Below, piece after piece: positions 7,408 through 12,499 of a stretch of 15,042 bases of DNA; position 1 is the first letter of the stretch; each line of letters begins with the position of its first letter. Both the position numbers and the translations under genes were made by a program. Origin of the DNA: Flavobacteriales bacterium UBA972 (lineage in GTDB: Bacteria; Bacteroidota; Bacteroidia; Flavobacteriales; Schleiferiaceae); contig DBBY01000031.1 in assembly GCA_002292855.1 (NCBI GenBank), positions 1-15,042 of the forward strand, read 5' to 3'. The notes under the pieces were generated by a model. The model saw only the letters and a program-made list of their open reading frames with translations, did not search any database and was not told the DNA's origin.

Positions 7408-8289
7408 TCAAGCTTTTACGCCGAAGAGTTCCGCCATACGCTTGCCAATGTGGGCTGGGGAATCCACTACATGTATGCCGCACTCCCGCAAAATTGCCTT
7501 TTTGGACTGTGCGGTGTCGTCAGAACCGCCTACAATGGCTCCCGCATGACCCATGGTGCGGCCTTTGGGTGCTGTTTCGCCAGCAATAAATCCTACGACG
7601 GGTTTGCGGTTGCCGTCGGCTTTGATCCAACGCGCTGCCTCGGCCTCGAGCTGTCCGCCGATTTCGCCGATCATCACGATGCCAAGGGTCTCGTCGTCGT
7701 TCATAAGAAGCTCAACCGCCTCTTTAGTGGTGGTGCCGATAATAGGATCGCCACCAATTCCAATGGCTGTGGTAATCCCTAGGCCAGCCTTGACCAACTG
7801 GTCCGCCGCCTCGTAGGTAAGGGTTCCTGATTTTGAAACGATTCCGATGCTTCCTTTTTTGAAGACAAATCCGGGCATGATGCCCACTTTGGCTTCGTCA
7901 GCCGTAATAACGCCTGGGCAGTTTGGACCAATAAGGCGAACCCCGCGCTCCCGGACGTATCCTTTTGCCTTTGCCATGTCTGCCACAGGGATTCCCTCCG
8001 TGATGCAGATAATTACCTTAATGCCCCCGTCTGCAGCCTCCATGATGCCGTCTGCTGCAAATGCCGGAGGAACGAAAATGATGGACACGTCAGCACCAGT
8101 CGCCTCAACGGCCGAACTTACGGTGTTAAAAACGGGCAGGCCAAGATGGGTTTGTCCGCCCTTGCCGGGGGTAATGCCACCGACCACTTGGGTACCGTAC
8201 TGCAGCATTTGCTCGGCATGGTAGCTGCCTTCTTTGCCGGTAAATCCTTGTACGATGATTTTAGAATGCTTGTTGACCAGAACGCTCAT
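7408..8289 (-). CDS. sucD: Succinyl-CoA synthetase alpha subunit
   Basis: 293 residues, standard size. ADP/GDP-forming succinate-CoA ligase alpha subunit of the TCA cycle; pairs with SucC. CoA-binding Rossmann domain at the N-terminus: IIVQGFTGKEGSYHAEQML (11-29) and GGITPGKGGQTHLGLPVF. Central IGPNCPGVI and GSIGIVSKSGTLTYEA. C-terminal ligase domain with GEIGG and the active-site phosphohistidine H248 in GRTMGHAGAI (243-252). sucC is not adjacent, which is common in Bacteroidota. Start at ATG 8289. The aminotransferase gene follows with a 2-nt gap. The 177-nt upstream gap has no convincing TAnnTTTG promoter. Confidence 0.97.
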   Translation of the reverse strand: MSVLVNKHSKIIVQGFTGKEGSYHAEQMLQYGTQVVGGITPGKGGQTHLGLPVFNTVSSAVEATGADVSIIFVPPAFAADGIMEAADGGIKVIICITEGIPVADMAKAKGYVRERGVRLIGPNCPGVITADEAKVGIMPGFVFKKGSIGIVSKSGTLTYEAADQLVKAGLGITTAIGIGGDPIIGTTTKEAVELLMNDDETLGIVMIGEIGGQLEAEAARWIKADGNRKPVVGFIAGETAPKGRTMGHAGAIVGGSDDTAQSKKAILRECGIHVVDSPAHIGKRMAELFGVKA

Positions 8290-8427
8290 GACAATTTCAA
8301 GGATTAGCGGTTATTTATGCTGCGAAAGTACGAACCGCATTGCCCATTAGGGCCAAGGAGCCTAAGGAGGTTTTGAGTAAAATTCATGGTTTCGCCAATG
8401 GGCGGTGTCCTCCCCTAGCCTGCTTCT

Positions 8428-8450
8428 GCCAATGCATCGAAGTCATTGGC
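8428..8450 (-). terminator. Hairpin downstream of fabG, candidate terminator
   Basis: GCCAATG (8428-8434) and CATTGGC (8444-8450) form a perfect 7-bp stem with a 9-nt loop, 17 nt past the fabG stop in the direction of transcription. There is no T-tract after it. It is the only compact hairpin I see between fabG and sucD. Confidence 0.35.
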
Positions 8451-8466
8451 CCCAATACCTTGACGC

Positions 8467-9210
8467 TTAGGTCAAAAGTCCGCCATCGACCTGCAGTACT
8501 TGGCCGCTGATGTAGGACGACAGGTCGCTCGCAAGAAAAACGCAGGCATTGGCTACGTCCTCAGGACTGCCTCCGCGCTTCAAGGGAATGGCATCGCGCC
8601 AGGACTGGACCACCTTCTCGTCGAGAACAGCGGTCATTTCGGTTTCAATGAAGCCGGGGGCGATAGCGTTGCAGCGGATTCCGCGCGAACCCAGCTCCAG
8701 AGCTACGGACTTGGTGAAGCCGATGATTCCGGCCTTAGAAGCGGCGTAGTTGGATTGGCCGGCGTTGCCCTTGATTCCGACAATGCTCGAGATATTGACG
8801 ATGCTTCCGGACCGCTGCTTCAAAAAGTGCCGCTGCACGTGCTTGGTCGTGTTGAATACAGACTTCAGATTCGTTGAAATTACGGAATCAAAATCTTCTT
8901 CTGACATGCGAAGCAAAAGCGTGTCGCGCGTGATTCCGGCGTTGTTAACCACCACGTCGATGCGACCAAAACGCGCCACCACGTCTTCGATGAGTTTTTC
9001 AGCCTGTTCTCCGCTCGAGGCATCGCTGCGGAAGCCAGCGGCTTCGCCGTACTGGCTGAGTTCGTCTTCAAGCGCTTGGCCACGCTCTACGCTGCTCAAG
9101 TAGGTGAATGCAACCTTTGCCCCTTCTTGCGCAAAGCGCTGTGCGATTGCCTTGCCAATTCCTTTGGATGCGCCCGTGATGAGGGCGACTTTACCGTCAA
9201 GTAGTCCCAT
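8467..9210 (-). CDS. fabG: 3-oxoacyl-[ACP] reductase
   Basis: 247 residues from ATG 9210 (MGLLDGKVALITG). The frame is open for 19 more codons upstream, but these lie in the PAP2 gene. Classical short-chain dehydrogenase: NADP(H) loop TGASKGIG (12-19), NNAG (89-92), and the catalytic tetrad N114, S142, Y155 and K159 (YAASK). Also AIAPGFIETEMT and the C-terminal SSYISGQVLQVDGGL typical of FabG. Role: NADPH-dependent reduction of 3-ketoacyl-ACP in type II fatty-acid synthesis, cytosolic tetramer. It is the last gene of a START-like/PAP2/fabG series; its start overlaps the PAP2 stop by 14 nt, so translation is probably coupled. Other SDR functions cannot be excluded, but the motif set and length fit FabG best. 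Confidence 0.93.
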   Translation of the reverse strand: MGLLDGKVALITGASKGIGKAIAQRFAQEGAKVAFTYLSSVERGQALEDELSQYGEAAGFRSDASSGEQAEKLIEDVVARFGRIDVVVNNAGITRDTLLLRMSEEDFDSVISTNLKSVFNTTKHVQRHFLKQRSGSIVNISSIVGIKGNAGQSNYAASKAGIIGFTKSVALELGSRGIRCNAIAPGFIETEMTAVLDEKVVQSWRDAIPLKRGGSPEDVANACVFLASDLSSYISGQVLQVDGGLLT

Positions 9211-9826
9211 TGTTTTCAAATTTATTGCCCAAGATACGCTCGGCGAACCAAGCAGCACCAAGTCCAATGGCCCAACCCGCCATTACGTCTTGAGTCCAGT
9301 GGTAGTGCAGTATAATACGACTTAGGCCAACCAGAACCCCAATGTTTAGGTATACCCAAGCCCATTGGGGTTTGCGGTAGGCTAAAAACAGGGCAAAAAA
9401 TGCTCCTAGTGAACTGTGTCCTGAGGGAAAGGATCGATAGTATGCCGGGTCAAACAACTTTGAAAAGCGAAGTCCTTCGATGACCGCATGGGGCCTCGGG
9501 GCCTCCGACCAAAGGATTTTACCGATCTGAGGCAGCAGTGAGGCTAGGGTAAATCCGACCAGAAATACAAGCAAAATCGATCGATTGGTCTTTGTAAAGA
9601 AAAGCCAAAGCACAATGACCAGTGCAAATGCCCCGTCGCCCAGTACCGTAAAACCATGCATCAGTTCAAACCAGGGGAGTCGATCCGACAGGATGTGCAA
9701 TTGCACCGCTCCAAAATGAAGCCTCAGCAGGGTGAGTACCGCTGCCGAAAGACTAAAAACAATAAGGGCTCTCTGGGTACTTAGGACCCGATTGCGCGAA
9801 GCAAGGTCATTATTTGGCTTTGCCAT
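9197..9826 (-). CDS. PAP2 superfamily membrane phosphatase
   Basis: 209 residues, mostly hydrophobic, with about five to six predicted membrane helices (for example ALIVFSLSAAVLTLL at 20-34, ALVIVLWLFF at 68-77, LVFLVGFTLASLL at 86-98, LGAFFALFLAY at 140-150). The three PAP2 phosphatase motifs are present: K103 with RP at 111-112 (spacing of seven residues rather than the textbook six), PSGH at 134-137, and SRIILHYHWTQD at 169-180 with the catalytic His176 and Asp180. Role: dephosphorylation of lipid phosphates such as phosphatidate or undecaprenyl pyrophosphate at the outer face of the inner membrane. Substrate is unknown. The start overlaps the upstream START-like gene by 46 nt and its end overlaps fabG by 14 nt. 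Confidence 0.88.
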   Translation of the reverse strand: MAKPNNDLASRNRVLSTQRALIVFSLSAAVLTLLRLHFGAVQLHILSDRLPWFELMHGFTVLGDGAFALVIVLWLFFTKTNRSILLVFLVGFTLASLLPQIGKILWSEAPRPHAVIEGLRFSKLFDPAYYRSFPSGHSSLGAFFALFLAYRKPQWAWVYLNIGVLVGLSRIILHYHWTQDVMAGWAIGLGAAWFAERILGNKFENNGTT

Positions 9827-10167
9827 AGGGATCTCATTTCAGACTCCTCGTCTTGCTCAATGTAATCCGTTACAGTCAGCAAACCATCTCCCGTTAAATC
9901 GTCCACGTCGATGCGGAATTCAAAAGAAAAGCGGTTGGCACTGTCGTCGTGATCCCACTTGTATTGAATGAAGTAGTTGGTCTTTTTGCGCACAATACTC
10001 GCCACTTCTTCGGTTTCGCCCCAAAAGAAGCGGTAGGTATCGCCTCGAGAGTTCACGTCGTCGCAGAACCACTCCGACAAACCACTCGGTGTGCTTAAGA
10101 ACGTATACAGCATGGCCGCAGAGCAACGCACTGGAAACTCGATTACTAGCGGAACTCGTTCGGACAT
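9781..10167 (-). CDS. START-like domain protein (Bacteroidota AHSA1/SRPBCC type)
   Basis: 128 residues from ATG 10167 (MSERVPLVIEFPVRCS). An in-frame ATG nine codons earlier (10194) is possible but gives a weaker family start. The pattern IEFPVRCSAAMLYTFLSTPSGLSEWFCDDV, then YRFFWGETEEVASIV and FSFEFRIDVDDLTGDGLLTVTDYIE, fits the helix-grip fold of the small START-like proteins of Bacteroidota: two N-terminal helices capping a beta-sheet with the STPSGLSEWF signature. They are presumed hydrophobic-ligand binders with no assigned ligand. As I recall, they often sit near YqgE and class IV aminotransferase genes in Flavobacteriales. Here the gene heads a series with PAP2 and fabG, which suggests a lipid-related setting (inference). 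Confidence 0.85.
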   Translation of the reverse strand: MSERVPLVIEFPVRCSAAMLYTFLSTPSGLSEWFCDDVNSRGDTYRFFWGETEEVASIVRKKTNYFIQYKWDHDDSANRFSFEFRIDVDDLTGDGLLTVTDYIEQDEESEMRSLWQSQIMTLLRAIGS

Positions 10168-10380
10168 TGGATTATCGTGAAGATTAGCGTGCAATATAAA
10201 CGCTCTAGGGAGTTGTTTCGTTATTAACTTATTGATTTGGTTTCATTTTTTTACTTTGACTTGGCGCCAGGCCTTAAAGCGCGGCAAAAGTGCAAGTGGA
10301 TCTCTGCGGCTTGTTCTGCTTTACGGCGGACGTTGATGGGGTCAGGTGGGAGTTTTGTTGCGCTTTAGGCAAAGTCTTCA

Positions 10381-10411
10381 TTGCTTGGTGCTCGCTTATA
10401 ACCTACTTTTG
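10381..10411 (+). promoter_or_regulatory. Promoter of the tRNA gene, Bacteroidota type
   Basis: The -7 element TACTTTTG (10404-10411) matches TAnnTTTG exactly. A TTG at 10381-10383 (20-nt spacer) or at 10385-10387 (16-nt spacer) can serve as the -33 element. The tRNA 5' end is 12 nt downstream. I see no other feature in the 228 nt between the START-like gene and the tRNA. Confidence 0.7.
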
Positions 10412-10422
10412 CCGCCCTATAC

Positions 10423-10496
10423 GGCGAGGTAGCTCAGATGGTTAGAGCGCAGGATTCATAACCCTGAGGTCGGGGGTTCAATTCCCCCTCTCGCTA
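10423..10496 (+). tRNA. tRNA with anticodon CAT (tRNA-Met, elongator type)
   Basis: 74 nt, CCA not encoded. Acceptor GGCGAGG (10423-10429) pairs with TCTCGCT (10489-10495), with G-U at both ends of the stem; discriminator A10496. T8/A9 are followed by D arm GCTC/GAGC. The anticodon loop TTCATAA carries CAT at 10457-10459; the stem CAGGA/CCCTG has an A-C mismatch next to the loop. T arm GGGGG-TTCAATT-CCCCC. Initiator features (1-72 mismatch, three G-C pairs in the anticodon stem) are absent, so this is elongator tRNA-Met or possibly the lysidine-modified tRNA-Ile. Its last 17 nt plus the following C recur twice downstream. Confidence 0.93.
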
Positions 10497-10507
10497 CGAG
10501 GAACACC

Positions 10508-10534
10508 AACCCAGGCCTTCGGCCTGGGTTTTTT
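10508..10534 (+). terminator. Terminator of the tRNA transcript, also the first arm of repeat A
   Basis: AACCCAGGCC (10508-10517), loop TTC, GGCCTGGGTT (10521-10530), continuing into a run of six T residues, 11 nt after the tRNA. Its 5' side overlaps the left half of the closing stem of repeat A, so the two pairings exclude each other in part. Confidence 0.9.
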
Positions 10535-10573
10535 CATTTAGCGCCGAGCCAAGCTCGCTTGAGCGACGGTTAA

Positions 10574-10608
10574 AAATGAAAAAACCGAGGGCAGCGAAGC
10601 TGCCTCGG
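10574..10608 (-). terminator. Minus-strand terminator within repeat A
   Basis: Read on the minus strand, the H3 hairpin (10585-10608, stem of 10 bp with one bulge, loop TTC) is followed by TTTTTTCATTT. Together with the + strand terminator at 10508-10534 this makes the element a pair of facing terminators. Copy B has the same layout, with CTG between the hairpin and the T-run. Confidence 0.6.
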
Positions 10609-10666
10609 GTTGGTGGTTCGTGTACGGCACCCCCTTCAGGAAACATGGGTCGCTTCGCGGCCCACT

Positions 10667-10684
10667 AATTCCCCCTCTCGCTAC
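10667..10684 (+). repeat. Direct repeat of the tRNA 3' end, copy 2
   Basis: AATTCCCCCTCTCGCTAC, identical to 10480-10497 (T-loop end through the discriminator base plus one C). It lacks the 5' half of the T stem, so it is not part of a working tRNA. It is the last part of repeat A. Such tRNA 3'-end copies are the usual mark of an integrase att site; no integrase is in the window. Confidence 0.85.
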
Positions 10685-10795
10685 AAGGAAAAGCCAGTCA
10701 ATTGACTGGCTTTTTTCATTTCAGGCCTACTTGAAGCGTGCTTTAAAGGAGACCGGGAATGGATAAAGACGAGGCGAAGCCGGGGGCTTTTCCTT
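10685..10795. repeat. Structured tRNA-linked repeat, copy C (partial, tail missing)
   Basis: It follows directly after copy 2 of the tRNA 3' end. P1 AAGGAAAAGCC (10685-10695) pairs perfectly with GGCTTTTCCTT (10785-10795). H1 is the palindrome AGCCAGTCAATTGACTGGCT (10692-10711). P2 CTTTTTTCATTTC (10710-10722) pairs with 10756-10768, with one mismatch and two G-U pairs. The P2 apical hairpin is TTGAAGC/GCTTTAA (10731-10746). H3 is GGC-GAA-GCC (10773-10781). The arm order and the GAA loop match copies A and B although the stem sequences differ. The 54-nt tail is absent; a type IX cargo gene ends 7 nt further on. Confidence 0.75.
10692..10716. terminator. Bidirectional terminator in repeat C
   Basis: A 20-nt perfect palindrome (10692-10711) is followed by TTTTTT on the + strand and by TTTTCCTT on the minus strand. 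On the minus strand it is the likely terminator of the type IX cargo gene ending at 10802. Confidence 0.8.
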
Positions 10796-10801
10796 GGGCT
10801 T

Positions 10802-11488
10802 CTACCGTTTCGTGATCCAAACTTGCTCAAAGGACGCGCCACTACGAACTTCGATGACATAGTTTCCGGAAGGCACATCGGACAGATCTACATGTTGCAC
10901 TCCTAGGGCTTCTGGAATCTCTCGTATGCACTGACCGAAAACATTGATGAGGCGAATGCTAAACGGTTTCTCACCCCCATCGACCCACAGATCATCGGCC
11001 GCTGGCGAAGGAAAAACTTTAAAGGGCGATGGCAACTCAGCCTCTTCCGCAGAAATGACATTGACACTCGCATGGCTCCAGTTTCCGCCCACAAATGCCC
11101 AGCTGTAGGTGAATACTCCTGGAATAACCTCTGTCGCCTGCCAAAAAACGGTGTCTTCAATCTCGCAAACCAAGCCCAACGATGGGTTGAACAAGAGGGA
11201 ATGAACCGACATAGAATCTGTGATGGGTACAGAATGATTGAAGCCTACATTCCCATCACCCACTATGGAATCATGGAAGATAAGATTGCCTTGAAAGTCC
11301 TTGACGGTCCACTCTAGGGTGTTATTCGTATCTGGCTGATAGAGGTAAGGCCCTGGATGGTAGAGGGACAAATAGGTTTGTTGAGATCCCACATTGACAG
11401 TGAGGCCGGACCAAGAACAATCTTGAGCTTGGGCCCCAAATGCAAATAGGATGAATAAACCCCAGGTGGTAATCAAATCTTTTCTCAT
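10802..11488 (-). CDS. Secreted protein with type IX secretion C-terminal sorting domain
   Basis: 228 residues from ATG 11488 (MRKDLITTWGLFILFAFGAQAQDCSW). The signal peptide has a short KR-type n-region, the hydrophobic core TTWGLFILFAFGA and probable cleavage after AQA. The middle (residues ~25-145) is a beta-rich, Gly/Ser/Thr/Trp-containing segment with no family I recognise; C23 and C108 might form a disulfide. From about residue 150 there is a type A T9SS C-terminal domain: PFKVFPSPAADDLWV (canonical form FKVYPNPA), then IRLINVFGQCI, DLSDVPSGNYVIEVRSG and end VWITKR. Known role of the domain: export through the outer membrane by PorU-type sortase machinery. The open frame extends 64 codons upstream, but those are antisense-frame shadow of the next gene. 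The gene lies between tRNA-linked repeats C and B. Confidence 0.82.
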   Translation of the reverse strand: MRKDLITTWGLFILFAFGAQAQDCSWSGLTVNVGSQQTYLSLYHPGPYLYQPDTNNTLEWTVKDFQGNLIFHDSIVGDGNVGFNHSVPITDSMSVHSLLFNPSLGLVCEIEDTVFWQATEVIPGVFTYSWAFVGGNWSHASVNVISAEEAELPSPFKVFPSPAADDLWVDGGEKPFSIRLINVFGQCIREIPEALGVQHVDLSDVPSGNYVIEVRSGASFEQVWITKR

Positions 11489-11525
11489 TCTAACAATTGA
11501 TTTTACGTAGGGTGAAGGTACAGTT

Positions 11526-12080
11526 TTATTGATCCAGCCAAACTTTTTCATAGCTGCCATCGCTGTACCATTGGATGTAGATCCCGGAGGGGATTTGGGC
11601 CGGATTAACCAAGCGACCATAAAGGTCCACGGTATGCAACAATTGGCGACTTGGAGAAACGACAGACTCGGGCAAACCAATGGTTTGATAAAACAAACGC
11701 TTCAGATAGATGCGCTTTTCGAGGACTTCAAGCCCCTCGACCACTTCTACGAACTTTTCCTTGTTTTCGCCTAACATCCGTGTAAAACTCTTGACACCCA
11801 TGGCGTCTTTTACAAAGCGCACGAAGGTCATGTAGGACTCTATGGCCTGCTTATTACGTTCCAATTCTTCATCCTGTCGCGATAGATATTTAGTCACAGT
11901 TGGGTGCTCGGCCCCATTCTCGAATTGATTAACAAACTTTGAAATCGGTGTTTTTCGCCATTCAGAAAGCGTTGCTCTCGGAATTTTTCGAATGTCACTT
12001 TTTGAAAAGTGCTTTAGCTCCTCACCGCAACAAACTGCAAATTTGAGCTCTAATGGATACTTTGAATTACCGTGCATCAT
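11526..12080 (-). CDS. Transposase-like HTH protein with a T9SS-like C-terminal tail (probable chimera or remnant)
   Basis: 184 residues from ATG 12080 (a second ATG follows immediately). The first ~45 residues (KYPLELKFAVCCGEE, then DIRKIPRATLSEWRKTP) look like the N-terminal helix-turn-helix of Bacteroidota IS3-like transposases. Residues ~65-138 (RQDEELERNKQAIESYMTF, KEKFVEVVEGLE, YLKRLFYQTIGLPES) are helical and resemble the linker and second HTH that precede the DDE domain. No DDE core follows. Instead the last ~40 residues (TVDLYGRLVNPAQIPSGIY, then SDGSYEKVWLDQ) resemble the end of a type IX sorting domain. There is no signal peptide, so type IX export is not expected. The most likely origin is an IS insertion and deletion that joined two gene fragments in frame. 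Composition is AT-richer than in the core genes. Confidence 0.55.
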   Translation of the reverse strand: MMHGNSKYPLELKFAVCCGEELKHFSKSDIRKIPRATLSEWRKTPISKFVNQFENGAEHPTVTKYLSRQDEELERNKQAIESYMTFVRFVKDAMGVKSFTRMLGENKEKFVEVVEGLEVLEKRIYLKRLFYQTIGLPESVVSPSRQLLHTVDLYGRLVNPAQIPSGIYIQWYSDGSYEKVWLDQ

Positions 12081-12120
12081 ATTTAGAATTTAAGGTTCAA
12101 ATTCAAACATGAAGGCCCGC

Positions 12121-12155
12121 TACCGAAAGGCAAAATGTTCGGTATTTACCGAACA
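12121..12155. promoter_or_regulatory. Interlocking TACCGAA/TTCGGTA inverted repeats
   Basis: TGTTCGGTATTTACCGAACA (12136-12155) is a perfect 9-bp palindrome with a TT spacer. A third half-site TACCGAA (12121-12127) can pair with the same TTCGGTA (12138-12144). It lies 41-75 nt upstream of the transposase-like gene start on the minus strand. It could be an operator for a dimeric regulator, an attenuator with two exclusive hairpins, or a mobile element end. The flanking A/T tracts would also allow a weak minus-strand terminator. Confidence 0.5.
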
Positions 12156-12268
12156 AAAAATTCAAGCCAGTGGAAGGTATCACCCGGTAATTATTCACTC
12201 AATCTGATTTGGTTCATCCATTCGATTCACCTTCGACCTTTTCTCCAGAATGTCTACGAGGATGCAAG

Positions 12269-12292
12269 CCCGAGCCCTTGGCTCGGGTTTTT
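12269..12292 (+). terminator. Intrinsic terminator in repeat B
   Basis: CCCGAGCC (12269-12276), loop CTT, GGCTCGGG (12280-12287), followed by TTTTT. Same position and layout as the tRNA terminator in repeat A. No + strand gene lies just upstream of it here. Confidence 0.75.
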
Positions 12293-12425
12293 CATTTTTA
12301 GCCGCGAGCGAAGTTCACTTTGGCGAGCAGGAAAAAATGAAAAACAGCCAGCAGCGAAGCTGCTGGGGGCTTGCATCCGAGTAAAGCTTCCCCTTCAGGA
12401 ATCATGGGCCGCTCCGCGGCCCACT

Positions 12426-12443
12426 AATTCCCCCTCTCGCTAC
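12426..12443 (+). repeat. Direct repeat of the tRNA 3' end, copy 3
   Basis: The same 18 nt as 10480-10497 and 10667-10684, at the end of repeat B. The segment between the ends of copies 2 and 3 is 1759 nt and carries the two accessory genes. To its right the DNA turns markedly AT-rich. Confidence 0.85.
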
Positions 12444-12499
12444 ACGTAAATCAAGAACTTACGTTAAATCGTGGGGCCTTTGATGTCTTTGAGTGAGGT

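Larger units (their letters stand above)
10498..10684. repeat. Structured tRNA-linked repeat, copy A (full, 187 nt)
   Basis: It starts directly after CTAC at the tRNA 3' end and ends with another CTAC. Arms: P1 GAACACCAACCC (10501-10512) with 10607-10619 (12 bp, one bulged G); H1 around TTC (10513-10526); P2 GGTTTTTTCATTT (10527-10539) with AAATGAAAAAACC (10574-10586), 13 bp perfect; H3 with GCAGC-GAA-GCTGC core (10585-10608). The tail 10631-10684 holds hairpin TGGGTCGC/GCGGCCCA (10646-10664) and ends in the 18-nt copy of the tRNA 3' end. It is matched by copy B (12258-12443) and partial copy C (10685-10795). No ORF of note lies inside. Confidence 0.85.
12258..12443. repeat. Structured tRNA-linked repeat, copy B (full, 186 nt)
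   Basis: It is preceded by CTAC (12254-12257), not by a tRNA end, and itself ends in CTAC. P1 GGATGCAAGCCC (12260-12271) pairs perfectly with GGGCTTGCATCC (12367-12378). H1 is CCCGAGCC-CTT-GGCTCGGG (12269-12287). P2 GTTTTTCATTTTT (12287-12299) pairs with AAAAATGAAAAAC (12333-12345). H3 is CCAGCAGC-GAA-GCTGCTGG (12348-12366). The tail 12390-12443 is 51/54 identical to the tail of copy A, with hairpin TGGGCCGC/GCGGCCCA (12405-12423). The rest of the 418-nt gap 12081-12499 has only the palindrome at 12121-12155 and an ACGTAA/TTACGT inverted repeat at 12444-12464. Confidence 0.85.

Noticed and set aside
8342..8403. GCCCATT (8342-8348) with AATGGGC (8397-8403) in the sucD upstream gap
   Set aside because: A 7-bp match across a 48-nt loop with no conserved context; no riboswitch or promoter pattern could be recognised around it.
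11489..11680. A 64-residue N-terminal extension of the type IX cargo protein
   Set aside because: It overlaps the upstream gene in another frame, and a clear signal peptide begins at the ATG at 11488.
10498..12443. CRISPR array or integron attC sites
   Set aside because: The repeats are ~187 nt, few, irregularly spaced and differ in stem sequence, with no cas genes. The attC core motifs (RYYYAAC/GTTRRRY pairs) are not evident and no integron integrase is present, so only the analogy is kept.
12135..12449. A 104-codon + strand open frame
   Set aside because: It runs through repeat B and its tRNA-end copy, has no family-like sequence and no plausible start context. The structured repeat explains the DNA better.
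12444..12499. ACGTAA/TTACGT inverted repeat and a short stretch resembling the DUF493 C-terminus (KDIKG) on the minus strand
   Set aside because: The inverted repeat is short with no T-tract. The KDIKG match covers about 14 nt and is probably chance.
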